DNA of 64,000 nucleotides, taken from contig JAKZAN010000001.1 of the NCBI GenBank assembly GCA_023053545.1, positions 3,120,565 through 3,184,564 on the forward strand. Direction: 5' to 3'. The notes under the pieces are model-generated. The model was not told the DNA's origin. It made no database searches and was given only the letters and a program-made list of their open reading frames with translations. A program made the translations under genes and the position numbers. Of this stretch, positions 11,801 through 24,900 are shown one piece after another (position 1 is the stretch's first letter; the number at the start of each line of letters is the position of its first letter). This DNA is from Lepidurus packardi (taxonomy: Eukaryota > Arthropoda > Branchiopoda > Notostraca > Triopsidae).

Positions 11801-14800
11801 ATTTGCGAGTAATAGGATGTTCATAAGCACTAATTTAAAGAAAAAATTGATTTGGTAGCGGGTTCCCAAGATTCGGCAGAAACTATCTTGTCTCAAGTGG
11901 GTGTAGTGAGGAAAACGTTGACTTTCGTGATCGTTTTGGACACAATGCAGCTGGATTTATTTGCTGGATCGACAGAACTGGTAAGGTAAAATATATTTTT
12001 AGTACTTCTGAACATTTTTGGTGGTTTGTGAACAGGTGAAAGGCACGGTGAGCCATGACAAGCAAAAAGCCTTAGCCCAAATAGCCCTGAAACGCTTGGA
12101 CCTGTCTGGCTACATTATGTCGGACAACTCCATGGAAGCAGATGTGGTTTTGACGTCTATTTGGCTGGAAGATACTCGCCCCACTCTCAAAAGAGCCATA
12201 ACTCGCTTACTGGAGCCCAAATGGACGGCCACGGGCTCGAAAGCGATGATCCATGTCAGCTATAAAAAGAACGCTCTCAGCGAGGAAGATGGTAAGGAAA
12301 ATTGCTCTATAGACTGAAGATTCTGAAAAAAGTTTTACTCTTAAAAATTTTAAGACTAATTTACTAAAGAATAAATGTCTGGTTTAGTGAACGTCAAGAT
12401 TTGTGGATTCACCCTCATTTTGAACCTAAATTACCTTCTGCGTTTGGGAGCCTTCGTCTCGGGCAGTCATAACAGCGGAAGCTGTGCACCTGCTCCTAAG
12501 CCCACCGAAGTGAAAAATATAGGAGGAGGCGGGGCTACTGGGAAGGGACCGGGAAATCAGGCCGTCCTAACCGTGAGCGTTAAAATGGAAAAACCAGATA
12601 TCGTTCTCATGGAGAACCTTGAGAACGAAGAGAGCAATGTCCTTATCCTGAATGTAATTATAAGTGAAATATTTCTTCTCGCAAAGTAACTCTTTGCGTC
12701 AAATTGTGTTTTTGTCTTTCGTTTTAGACCGAGGCGGACTTGAAATTGCTAATGATATCAGATTGTGTAAACCTTGCAGGAAATATCCTCAACTTGCATA
12801 TCGTTTCATGTGCTTTCCGGTCTGAAAAACGACGAGATACCACAGCTGAAGTATACCAACTATTTTCGATGAAATTGAAATTTTTTTATTATTCTTATTT
12901 GTTTTAATTGTTTTTTAAACTTTCATTAAAGGTGTTGAGACCATGCTCGATTACAGTCCATGCAAGCTCAACTAACGACAAAGACATGCGAGTCAACGTG
13001 GATATTTCCGATGTCCTCTTATCCGTTTCACCGGGTGAGAAAAATTCATTTGCTTTTTCTAAACATTCTCCAGTTTGGGCTAATGATGCTATATTCGTTT
13101 ATCTTAAGGCACGATTGAAATGCTGTCCCATATTAGTGCCACTTTGCTGCCCGGCGCGGAGGAAACCGGTCCTGAAGATCGCGTTGTGTCCGATTACTCG
13201 GATTTGTGGTCAACAAAAGCTATTCCGGATCTGCAACTAGATTTTATGGCAGCTGGTAATTCTTAATTACTAATTGAACGATAAAACAATGGGCAGTGTT
13301 GAATAGAAGGATGATTTTCTCGTCTTTGTGGCGTTATAGATATGGCTGAGGAAGGTTTGCTGGTTGGAGTCCAATCCGAAGCCCCTTGCAGGCCCACTAT
13401 CGTGGAGCAATTGATTCTCAAGTTGGAACATTTCACGTTCTACCTGGAAGTGGGCAGAGGCAACAGAACCACGCCCATGATCCTCCTGGAGAGCGTACTC
13501 CATGGCGAAATTCGCAACTGGAGCTCTTTGGTAATTTTTATTCCGCTCATACCTTCTCATCTTTTTTTTTTTTTTTTTTTTTACCTATTATTATTATTAT
13601 GAAAATGTTTTGCTTTTTTCATAGTTTGAAGCTTCCCTAAACTTAAGCTTGGAAATGGCGTATTATAACAGCAACATGGCGTTATGGGAACCTTTGTTGG
13701 AGCCTGTGGAGCATACTGTTAATAGTAGCGTCCACCGTAAGCCCTGGGAACTCGTTTTAAAGGTAAGAAAAATTCACTCTTAAAGAATAATATTTTTTAA
13801 TTATTTTTTATAATTATTTTTTTTAAATCATATATTTTAAAATCACATTTTTTAATAATATTTTTTTTATATTTTCATGTTGTATTAATTTTGTTTAAAA
13901 AAAAAAAAAAAAAAATTATTTTCGTAGCTCAAGAAAAATCTGGACGTGGTTATTCGGACCCCCAGCGAGGAGGATTTCCTCATGCCAGGAGACCAAGAGC
14001 CCCCAAATATGTGCATAAGTATCGAGTCCGCCGATGTGATGGAATTAACTGTTACCAAAACCTTTTTGGACGTTACGACCGTCCTAAGCGAAGCGTTTGC
14101 TGACGCAGTGAAGCAGCAATTGTCCCAGAAACAAGTTCCAGCTGCGCCCTATTTGGTCCGGAATGATTTGGACATTGATGTTGTTATTAGTCTCAGCCAG
14201 AGTGACTTTAAGGTATATTTTCTGAAATTGAACGTTTAAGTTTTTTTTTATTATTTATTTCTGTTGCTGATTTTGTAGTTGACTACCCAGCACAAAGTAA
14301 GCGACGTGGTGCTGGAGCCTGGAGCAGAAGTGGGACTAATACCAGCAGCCGCCAAAACGCGCTCGGTATTGAGGGAACAAGAAGTTCGTCAAGAAAAAAC
14401 GTTAGCCTTGCAAATCCCAGCCCTGAATTACTCGCATAGCATTCCAGTATCCAGAGCAGATCGCCGATATTTGCCCACGACTCATCGTCTTGAAAGAAGT
14501 GGGGATATGATGGGGGTGGTCGTGGATATCGTCAACGAGTTTGGATTCCGACACATCACTATCCGCAGCATTGTCAAAGTATTGTGCCTTTTGTTGAGGA
14601 GAAAGCAGAATGGATGTATTTTGCTGTGTTTAGTTGGTGAACCACATGAAGACGTTTATCGATGTTTATTACATGACCAAACGGGGGAACGAGTTGGCGG
14701 GAATAGGACGATTGGAAGGCTGTGGTGTACTGCATATGACCACGCAAGCCTTGTACACGCCTACTGGGGAGATTTTCTTCGCGCCTGATAAGTACAAAGG

Positions 14801-17800
14801 CGAAAATTTAGGTTCTACTTCTTAAAGTTTTTTTTTTTCCTAACAGTTACAGCGTTTCTATAGTACCTTTCATTTGGAGGGATATTCGCAACCAAGGATC
14901 TATGACTGCTACATTGCAATGCGTTCCCAAGACGAATCCCGAGGGCGAGCCTTTCTATTTGCAAGTAAAGTTGAACAATTCGTTTTTCCTTTTTTTTTAA
15001 GGGTTCATGTATACCTTTTGTTATTTTACATTTGTTTGTTTAATTAAAGGGTAGCTACTACTACAAAATTTCTTTACAGGTAACAGTAAAAAGCAAGCGA
15101 ATCCAAAGTTGTTTATTTGTTGGTTTTTGGCATTTCAGGGCCCAGAGCTTGAACTTGTGACGTTTTTGTTCTGTAGAAATTAATTAATTTTCTGATATGA
15201 TACTTTTTAGGTGAGTGGATCTATGGATTACATCCATATGGAAGATACCAGTCGAGTACGGCTAAACAGTACGTGCTATGAGATCCATGTACGTCCGACA
15301 GCTGTTTTGCACAACTTGCTACCCATCCCGGTACGGACGGTGCCAGCAGGAAGTTGGTCCGAGAAGGAAGTACTGCCTGGCGAGAGTTTGTACTTGACTT
15401 CGTTAAATCCAGGCTCTGGGTCTTTGGTTTTGAAGGTAATTCGAGGGAAATTGGTTGACTTGGACCGAACAATGCCTTAATTTTTTTTCTTCTATTTAAA
15501 CAGATTTTAAATTATCTGGACCGCGACTGGCTGTGCAAAGAGGCTGTATCATTGAATCCTAACCAATTATCTGTTTGGACTTTTGATTCAGTTGAAGGAA
15601 GCGTTAAAGTATCTCTGGATTTGGGTATACACGCCGTCCGGAAAGAAGGCGGGACCTTACATCTTTCATTGTATTGCCCTTTTTGGATGAGTAATCGTAC
15701 TGGCTTGCTCCTGAGCTACAGAGTAAGTTTCTTGAAGCAATTTTTGTCATCGGACGATTCTTCTCATTTTTAGACGAGTTTTACTCTTTGAAGAATTGAG
15801 ATCTTTGGGAAAAATTGCGAAAAGTCTTAACGAAAATGGGGTGTAATTTTTATTTTATTTTTTGTGTTATTAGCGATCTAGTAAGCGAGTGCGGCGGAAG
15901 GGCAAAAAGGAGGGGTTACAGGTTAGGTTTGGCATTCCATTTTTCGCCAATTTTTTTTGGGGGAAAAAGTCCTTTACATTAAAAAAAGAAATTTGTCTAG
16001 TCTTGGGCGTCTTCTCTTACTATGGCTTCTATTTCTTCGTTTTCTTTGGTGGCAGACGAAGGGGTGAGTCTTTCTAAAAGGGGCTATTGTTTTTTGTATT
16101 TTTTCGATTGTTTTTATTAGCTAGATATAATATTGCTCGATTTTTTTTCCAATTTTCGTTGAAAGCATGCGATATGATATCTTAACCTGAATTTAGCAGT
16201 CTGTTCCCAAAAAAAGCAGGCCGAGCTGATGGGATTGGCGGGAAATATGTGGTAACAATTGTTTTGCAATGCGAAATGAAAACTCCAGAAAAAGGAAAAA
16301 GGCAACTAACAATTTACGCATGTTTTGTTCTTGTCTTTGTATTCAGGGCGAGGATCAGAACGTATTTCATCATCCAGAAAACTTGGAAGAACCGATCCTC
16401 TTTTCTTTCAAAGCCAAGGCGTTTTTTGGCAAGAAGAAAGCATCACTACGAGTAGAAGACTCGGATTGGTCCGACAAGTTCTCCTTGGATGTAGCCGGTA
16501 GTTCCGGTACTGTCACCTGCCGGTCCCTTTTGTGCACCTTTCGGGTATAATTCCGGATTTTTTTTCGATTAATTATTTTTCTTTGGTTCATTGTGAACAA
16601 ACGTTTGCTTTTTACATTTTAATTTCGTATTTTTGTTGTTTCTATTCTTGACATAGTTGACTTATTGTTGGCCGTTGCTTTTTAATCGCACGTTCTTCAT
16701 TTGTGCAGGTGGGAATCCAAATTAGTTTGTGTCGGAGTGGATTAACCAAGCAAATCACGTTTTTACCTTACCACGTGATCACCAATTTAGCGCCGTTTGA
16801 TTTGGAAGTGCGGGAAGCGGACGTAGAGCATTACGATTGGTTGGCCTTGCCGTCTGAGAAATCGGTGCCTTTCTGGCCACGTTCCACAGGGAAAAAATGG
16901 ATTATCTTTCGGGTTCAAGACACCGAGGATGAAACCACGCCTATTTCGTACGACCATGAGAAGGCGACTCTCTTACAGCTCGATAATAAGGTGAATACAA
17001 TAGCTTTCTTTGAGTGGAATTGAATTGAATTATTTATTCATTTTCTGTTTTGTAGTTTGGCGGAATTCAAGTGGATTTCCAAATTTCCGAATCTTCGATA
17101 ATGATGACTTGCGAGCCCTACCAGACAGGATTGGCACCAGTACTCGTGATAAACCACAGCTTGAACAGCAGCCTGGAATACCGTGAAGAAGGAATCAATA
17201 CGCGAGGGTATGAAAATAAAAAGGAGAACAAAAAGCGGAACTTCTTTCTCGCGTTTTTTAATCCCGAAAGATAATAATATTGTTGCCCTTATCCGTCGTT
17301 CTGTTAGAATTTTGAAGCCTCAGCAAGCCGCATATTACACATGGTACGATCCCAATGGGCCTCGGAAATTCGTCTGGAAATGCGGGAAGAAGGAAATCCA
17401 TAATGATTTACAAAAGGTATGTTTTCCCATTTCCATGGAAATAGGAAAATTCTCCAGTATTCTAAATTATTCCCTTTTTATTTTTCGCCCCCAAAAATAA
17501 ATAAATTAAAAAAGGATGAGTCGGGAACAGTGCCGTTAGAAGATGGAGTAGAATTGCGTTGGGTGTCGTTCCTGTCAGGCCGCCAAAGAGTACTCCTCAT
17601 TACGCCAGAAGTGCCATTAGCCATGGAGTTAATGAGCGGCGGACATTTCGAGCGCGTGGCCCAAGAAATTACGATATCAATTATGGGCGTGGGCTTATCC
17701 TTGGTTGACAATCTCAATCACCAAGAAGTAGTCTACATTGCCATCACCAGGTATTCGTCTAATTAATTTTTTTAAATTGAGAATAACGGGGAAAATACTT

Positions 17801-20800
17801 GTAAATTCTCCTTTTTTTTTTATTTCCGTGTTTCTTTTCGATTTAGCTCTGGCGTTGTATGGGAGAGTGCCAAAAAGGGAAAGAGATTCCGTGCAATGAG
17901 TATCAAAGATTGTCACATGCTGGAAGAAGCCTACACCAAATATAACCAGAGAAAAAAAGTGGGGAAACACGTAACTGGTAGACAAACTTTGGATGAAGCT
18001 TTAGAGGTTAGACATGGATTTACATTTAAGTTTTGCCCCTCATTACAAGTTGAATTTTTTTATAATACTAATGATACGTTGAATTTTATTTGAATTAAAT
18101 TGAACTTTTCAATTTAAACGAAATAGAACCAAATTTATATTTATATTTATTATTAAAATAAGTATACGTATTTTTTTACTAATTATTTTTCACCCCTGTT
18201 TAAGGTGGACTTTGAGAATATGATTCTGCACAAGTCAGGCGAAAGGGATTTGAAAAGGATTTTCCAACCTGGTTTATGGCTGCAATTGCAAACTTCTCCG
18301 CATCGCCGACTTGTGCACGCGAGGCTCAACCGTCTCCAGATTGATAACCAACTCCCGGATTGCGTTTTCCCCATCGTTTTGGCCCCTGTACCACCACCTA
18401 AAAGCGTTGCGGCAGAATCAGGTAAGAAAATTAGATCGCCTTCGCATTTTTTTTTCTGACATTCTTTGGTATTTTAAGTTCCGAAACCATTGTTGGAGCT
18501 GAGTGTGGTGGAGCGATTGGTGGAGAAGAGCCCCGTGCAACAATTTCAGTATTTGAAGTTATTGGTCCAAGAATTGCATTTCCGAGCGGACATGGCGTTA
18601 ATCAATGGCTTGGCGGACATGTTCGCTGTAACCTCGGAAATGCAATCGGAGAAGGAAATGGTAAGAATGGGGAGGAGGTATTGTCATCTCACAACCTTCA
18701 AAAAGTCTTCTTCGAACGGGACGAGTAATCTGCAGTTATGGTGTAGAAGGAGAACATGGAGAAAGATATAATGGCACTTGTCCGCGACCTCAAAGGGCAT
18801 GCCGCCTTGGAATTTAAGCACGACACGGAGAATTACTTTGGCTCTCTCCATCTTTCTCCTCTAAAGGTAATTTTTTAACTTTTGTTAACTTTTATTCATA
18901 TTTTCAACCTAGTGTCGTACTTTATTCGCCATTGAAAGCGTTTGATTACTTTTAGTGTAGTTTCTGAGTCCATCCTTATTTATTTCTCTACGATTTACCT
19001 TAGAGGAATATTTTCTGGGTATTTTTGGTTATTTTGAAGGATTAGTGACGACAATCACTGCTGCAGAAATATTCCCATTTAAATCTGATATTTTCGTCAG
19101 AATCTGATTTTATAAATCATTTCATTCAAAGTGCTATTTTTATTGGCTCAGAAATTCGAACTGGTTGGAATTATTATTATTCTAAAAAAAAATATCTTGA
19201 TGCTTAGATCCACCTGAGCTTTTCAAATACGGGCAAAGGCACGGGTAAAAATCCTGAAGGTTCCCGCGTGTTCAGCGTGTTATTGCAGAGTGTAGGCGTG
19301 ACTGTTACTGAAGTCCAGGATGTCGTTTTCAGGTATTTTCGCTAGTTTAGAAGTGGTAAAGAGTAAATAAAAGACTGATTTTTTTTTGTCAGGTTGGCTT
19401 ACTTTGAACGTAGCTCCACGTTTATGAGCTGGCGGCAATTGATGAGCGAATTGCAATGGCATTACGTGGGGCAGGCGATGAAACAACTTTATGTCCTCGT
19501 ACTTGGATTGGACGTTATTGGCAATCCATTCGGGCTAGCCGTTGGCTTCGGCAAAGGAGTGGAACAGTTGTTCTACGAACCTTTTCAAGTACTTTCTATT
19601 TCTACTAATTCCAAAACCTTATTTCTTTATAAATTAATTTTCAATAAACGTAAATAGATGAAGTACGAGTAAAATGCCTCGATTATTCACATATCCGTGT
19701 TTGTTTTTGTAATCTACTAAAAGCTAAATTCAAGAAATAACCTGCATATTTTTGTTTATATTTTGTTTATTGTAAATGGTTTGCTGTTAAATTTGTAAGT
19801 TTCTGGTCCAATAATCCATTTCATGTTTCTTTCAAGGGGGCGATTCAAGGACCCGGGGAATTTGCAGAAGGCTTAGCTTTGGGCGTTCGTAGTTTATTCG
19901 GCCATACTGTCAGTGGAGCGGCAGGTGCCATTTCTCGCATTACTGGTACGTTGGGCAAAGGCATTGCTGCCTTAACCTTTGACGAAGACTATCAGCAGAA
20001 ACGGCGACAAAACTTAGTGCGGCGACCCCAAAACATCCAAGAAAACTTGGCTCAAGGAGGCAAAGGCTTATTTATGGTACTGCATTATTTCATTAGTGCG
20101 AAAAACACCAAGCTGATTGGAAAGGATCTAAATCTCTTCTTTTCTTTTTTCCCTTTCTCTCTTTTTATTTAACCCAGGGATTTGTGGAAGGAGTTAGTGG
20201 CGTGATTACCAAGCCAATTGAAGGAGCTCAGCAAGACGGCTTTGAAGGCTTTTTCAAAGGGGCTGGCAAAGGATTAGTTGGATTAGTAACCCGACCAACG
20301 GCTGGAATTGTCGATTTTGCTTCCGGGTCCTTTGATGCTGTCAAGAGGTAAAAAAATATTGAGCTACTACTTCTCTACTGGGGAAGAGAATTCGTTGAAA
20401 TTGGAGTCACTCTCGATATTGCTCTTTCTTTCCCTTGTTGGGACAAATTCTTGAGCTAAACATGGCAAAATTCTCCTTGCATTGTTAAATTTGGCGGTAG
20501 CGTGCCTCTTTTTATTTCTTTACTTTCTTCTTTACTTTCGTTTCATTTAAGAGTTTAAAGAGAAGTGAGGCTAAAATGTGGTCTTTTTGGTCCCTGTTGT
20601 TCCACTTAGGGTGACGGAAGTGAGTGAAGAGCAAGCGAAATTGCGTCCTCCGCGTTTCTTGCAGCCAGACGGGGTGGTTCGACCCTTTACGTGCCTGGAA
20701 GCGGAAGGAGGCGCTTTATTGCGGGTAAAAGTCGTTACCTTGAATAAAGCCTGTGCTGTCAGCAAGTGAATCGAGCATGGGAGAACTCTAATCTTTCGTT

Positions 20801-21439
20801 TGTTTCGTGTCTGGGGGATGTGTATAGGAAGTGGAAAAAGGACGCCTAGCTAGTACGGATCATTATGTGGCTCATATGAATGTTAAGAGCGGTGGTGGAA
20901 GTGAAGGAAAAGCCATTTTGCTGATAACGGACCGACGAGTGGTATTGTTGTCGCGCCATGAGCTGTTTGGACAATGGCAGGCAAGGGAAAAAAGAAAACG
21001 AAGATTACGGAAAGAAGAAAAAACGGAAGATCACTGTTGTGGTTTGTTTTCTAATTCCGAAACGTTTTTATTCAGGTGGAATGGGGTTACACTTGGGACG
21101 AATTGTCGAGCACACCCCAAGCTACCAAAGACGGTCTTTTCATTCCAATTCGACCATCCAAGAAGAAAGTTTTGGGGCTCTTTTCGTCATCCGAAACGGG
21201 AAAACATGTTTTCCTGAGCAACGAACGTGCAACTGTAAGTTTTTCCTAGAAAAGTTAATTTTGTATTCATAATTTTCTGAGGAATGAGACAGAATTCTCG
21301 GTACTTTTTGTAGAAATAATCCTAGGAATAAGTTGTGAGTTTGTTTTTTAATCCAATTTTATTGTTATTTTTGTTTTTGTCTTCATAGTGGATGATTCGC
21401 AAAATGGAAGATTGCATGAAAACGGGAACAGGGCAGTAA
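5849..21439 (+). CDS. Vps13: VPS13 lipid-transfer protein (VPS13A/C type)
   Basis: VPS13 proteins are rod-like bridges that move bulk lipid between organelles at membrane contact sites. I built 54 coding exons from ATG 5849 to TAA 21437-21439, all phase-consistent, giving about 3254 residues (fly Vps13 and human VPS13A are of similar length). Exons are 5849-5948, 6039-6128, 6228-6646, 6736-6874, 6932-7051, 7111-7472, 7568-7691, 7775-8024, 8132-8389, 8466-8618, and so on to 21076-21234 and 21389-21439. Domains in order: Chorein N (about residues 1-115, [15 protein letters not shown]); the linker [11 protein letters not shown] near 430; the middle lipid-channel repeats; the SHR-BD/VAB region (about 2025-2625, [19 protein letters not shown] following); ATG2-C-like helices (about 2895-3095); and a C-terminal PH-like domain. 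No UBA domain was seen, arguing against VPS13D. Apparent frame breaks at 7052 and 14792 are ordinary short introns. Confidence 0.95.
10176..10190 (+). other. Candidate optional 15-nt microexon of VPS13
   Basis: A pyrimidine-rich acceptor ending TTTTTGTACAG precedes 15 bases (CCTTTCAGAGGATCT) followed by the donor GTGAGT. The segment lies in the intron between coding exons 10-109 end (10109) and 10304. It is a multiple of three and fits the phase 1 junction on both sides. Inclusion would add five residues, and skipping also keeps the frame. Whether it is used cannot be told from DNA alone. Confidence 0.45.
11234..11313 (+). repeat. AT-rich tandem repeat in a VPS13 intron
   Basis: About two and a half copies of a 32-33 bp unit beginning TATGTTAATTAAAA start at 11234, 11266 and 11299. 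The array lies inside the intron 11197-11415. Confidence 0.8.
16056..16063 (+). other. Inferred 8-nt microexon of VPS13 (exon 36)
   Basis: Eight bases (ACGAAGGG) sit between a CAG acceptor and a GTGAGT donor. The preceding exon (15874-15921) ends in phase 0. The next likely exon (16197 or 16200 to 16251) is open only if entered in phase 2, and this 8-mer supplies exactly that shift. Exons 36 and 37 together total 63 nt, so they could be skipped as a pair without breaking the frame. Exon 35 (48 nt) is also phase 0 to 0. The set would encode a basic linker in the VAB region. Confidence 0.5.
20981..21075 (+). other. GC-AG intron in the VPS13 C-terminal PH-like region
   Basis: The exon ends ...CAATGGCAG at 20980 and the intron starts GCAAGG, a consensus match for the minor GC donor class. 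It ends TTATTCAG at 21075. Joining here keeps phase 0 and restores the expected continuation [12 protein letters not shown] dinucleotides further downstream give the wrong phase, so a GC donor is the simplest model. Confidence 0.65.
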
Positions 21440-21935
21440 AAGTAAGGGCTAAAAGTGGGCGGGGCTTAAGTAAACATTAAAAAAGAGAGATAAATCTTTG
21501 GATCCGCGCCGCATTAGTTAGCAAAATTGCTGTTTATACTTTTTCTGTTCTTATATTGTAGAAAATCATATTTTTGTTCGACTGGTTTTATGGCGTAGAA
21601 AATTTTTACCCATTTCAAGCTTCGCATGGTTCAATGTCGATGTCTTAATCACACGTTATACTTCTAATTCCAATTTTTTTTTTTTTTTTTGCTAGTTCAT
21701 GTGATACAACTTCCTTAGAATTGATTTCGATTTTTAAGGGTTTTAAGGACAAAAAGAGAAAAAAAACCGCTAGTGCCTCTTTAACCCAAATTTGCATCTC
21801 TCTCTCTCTCTCTCTCTCGGAAATAGAACGGCTTTCAAACCCCCCAAAAAATTCTAGATCAAATTTATCTTCTCTGCTGTGGGGAACTTATCACTGAATT
21901 AAATATTGCCTTTTACATGGTGGGAGGAGTTTTTT
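21440..21935. other. Convergent 3' spacer between VPS13 and GluCl-A
   Basis: Only 496 bp separate the two stop codons, so the 3' UTRs of these convergent genes must be short or overlapping. The stretch contains poly-T tracts (near 21668-21690) and a CT microsatellite (21797-21818). I could not assign a polyadenylation signal to either gene with confidence. Confidence 0.6.
21797..21818 (+). repeat. (CT)n microsatellite
   Basis: Eleven uninterrupted TC units lie in the spacer between the VPS13 and GluCl-A 3' ends. Confidence 0.95.
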
Positions 21936-24900
21936 TCATATTTTGCCTTCTTGGGTCAGATAAGTGACCCAATAAACGACGTTGAAAAGGGCAAAGACGA
22001 AGGGAAAAATTATGCGTGAAATGACGTCAATCCGTTTGGAGCGAAATTGGAATTGGCCCAGCCAGGAAGTGCAGCGTTGGCGGGTGCGAGCCGCATGGGA
22101 AGTGGGGGCCATAGTTCCAGCATTCCGGACGTGCAAATCGCAGTGATCCTGCTCCAGTAGGCAGCCTTCCGCGCGAGTAGGACGCATCAAGGGCTTCTGC
22201 TAAGGTAAGGGAATACGAACACCAAAAAAAGAAAAGGAAAAAATCAGTTTTGTCGTGCGAAATACAAAGTGTTTCCAAGAAATACATAAAACGTATCCTG
22301 AAGAATTACCACGTTTTATTCCTAGAGGGCAACAAGCACGAAAATGAAATTCTTGTGTTCAGAATAGAGTAAATAATACAGAAAATATGTTTCTGAATGT
22401 TCCACGTGGTTCTGGTGTAACGAAAGTGTCATCTACGGTACCTAAAATTTTTCTTACTATTTTAAGCGTGAAAATAAACAACAACAACCAGACACAACAG
22501 CACAGATGACTTGATCCTGAAAGTAGAGCAAATACATCAATAGATTTCTAAAAGGGTCACGTGGCTTGAGTGACGTAACGAACGTGTCGCCTATGGTAGC
22601 TTTGCCGGGAATGTTTTGTTTTCATTTTATGCGTGCATATAGTTCAAAAATTGAGCTTCATCTGCGCATTAGTAGAGGCAGTAGCGTGAAAATACATAGT
22701 AACCATGGTAAGAGACATCGTAAGCCGTGACACTTCCGTTATATCACGGCAGAAAGTTTACGCCTCAGTAGCTCAGCTCATGAAAGGATCTTCAGGAAAA
22801 TTGCGAAAATTATTCGTTGGTCTCAGAATAACATTTCGTATTTGTAAGTAGTAACCAAAATAGCACTGCGTGATTTTTAAAAAAGTTAATTTTTTTCTTT
22901 TTTTTTTTTTTTTTTTTTTTTTTGGTTTTACGATTGATTGGATTTAATTTGGCTTTTAGGATATAAGTGAAAGCAAATGGAAGGGATATTTTTTGGTTTT
23001 CTCATAGAACACAAAAAAGGTTTGGGGTGGAGTTTGACGGAAGTGATCCCTAATGTTTGTCTTATCTTGGGATACATGTTGAAGAGCTTCAGGCTTGGTG
23101 GTTTAAGTTTAGTAGTGGAGGAGAAGGGGGGAAGTGGGGCTATAGCAAGCCAGAAAGCCACTTATGGGGATATCTCGAGCTGCTCTTGTTCAGGAGAAAA
23201 GAGCATTGTTGAAAATTTTGTAGCGAGTACGAAAGTCTCGAGGTCGATATGTACATGCTTCCTTTTGTCGGTTATTTTTCCTTAGCTAAGCTGAAAGGAA
23301 TGCTACGAAAAATATCGAAGGCCAAGAAGATAAGAAATGATGCAGACGAAGTGCGTCTTTCCGTTTTAGCCTTTGCTGGCCGGATTCTGTGCGGATGATC
23401 GATATATGCATTCATCTGTGGGGACTGAGCTTAGAGTTATGGAGGATTCACTGGCGACGCACATTTTGGCCACGACTCAAAACAAATTTCATAGCGGTAG
23501 GTATTATAAAGAATAAACAAAATGCAAACTAAACTCTGTGTAAATATAAGTATACATAATTGTAGAGAAATCTTTTAAAATTTAGTTTTAAAAAAAATGT
23601 TAATTAAAAAAATTTAAATTTTTTTTTAAATTTAATTACGAGCCACAGATACAATGTTAGCCTATTCGCGAAGCGAAGGCTCTTCATCGGCTTAGAATTA
23701 TGGTAACAAACTTCGTGTCCGTAGCGTGTTGAATGCTCAGGTACTACGTAGATAATTAAACGAAAGCTCACCTAAGGAAACATGAAGATTGAGTGTAAAT
23801 TATATAAATTTTTCTAGAGCTCCTTCTTTAGAAAACGTCTTGTTTACATCTCCATCTCTCCCAATTATTGCTAAACCTAGCGACAGGGATTGCTGCGGGG
23901 CAGGAGTCAAGAAGGGAGAAACCGAGAGACTGAAAGGAACAAAAAAAAAACTAACATTACCATGGGGAAATTGTTTCTTTCTTGTTCGAGGAGCGCTTCA
24001 GATTCGAGAGCAGCTTGGTGCTCGATTTCCCATTGGCGTCGATGTTTCTTGAGCTTTTCACGGTGAGCGTCAGAGCGCGATGCATAGTTGACCAGGGCAA
24101 ATTCCAACAATGCCCCAAAGACGAAAGTCAAGCAAACGCCTGTCCAAACGTCAATAGCTTTGGTGTAGGAAACCGGCGGTAAGGAATTGTTGATGGAAGT
24201 CGTCTGTGTTGCCATAGTCAAAAGCGTCGTGACACCCAAAGAAACGCGGGCTGGAACAGCGTTGGCGTCCAACCAAAAGGAAACCCAAGACACGATCACC
24301 AACATGCAGCATGGAATGTAAATCTGGATTAAGTAGTAGCTGAACTCGCGTTTGAATCGAAGATCCACGACCAAGCACGAATAACCCCCTAAAACACATA
24401 TACCAAGAGATTATATTGAAACGGTTTCCACCCTTTCAAGTGCGAACATTTCTTTTGACTTGCATAAGAAAGGAAAGTTTTTTATTATTTAAAAGGGAAT
24501 TCAAAGGAATATAAAAGGAATAGATTCTGCTTAGGTAAAGCCAGTTTTTATTATACTATTTCGTGTCTGTTTATGTGCCATGTTTTTCACTAAATTGAGG
24601 GCTTATTTATACTACAGTAGACCGTGAAAAGTGCCAGTCGCACTATAGTCTTTACCTAATTCGCTCCCTAACGGCAAGAATGGGCGAAATCCACTATTTT
24701 ACATACGTTTTCTACAAGGTTACATGATCTGCAGAAAACGTACGTAAAACGGTGGATTTCGCCCATCCTTGCAGCTAGGGAGCGAATTTGGTAAAGACTC
24801 TATAGAGGGCGGCAAGGAACAGCAGACGGAATTTCAAAACGTTCGACAGCTTGGGCTGTGATCAGTTGACTTTTCGATTTGTGGGATTAGTTATTGTGAA

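Noticed and set aside
14792-14852. Apparent stop in VPS13 after GEIFFAP
   Set aside because: Donor GTACAA at 14792 and the second of two acceptors (TTACAG at 14847-14852) join in phase to give [13 protein letters not shown]. No disruption is needed.
22928-23285. Overlapping open frames on both strands in a GluCl-A intron
   Set aside because: No known domain. They lie in the large last intron beside a poly-T tract, so at most they are a decayed repeat.
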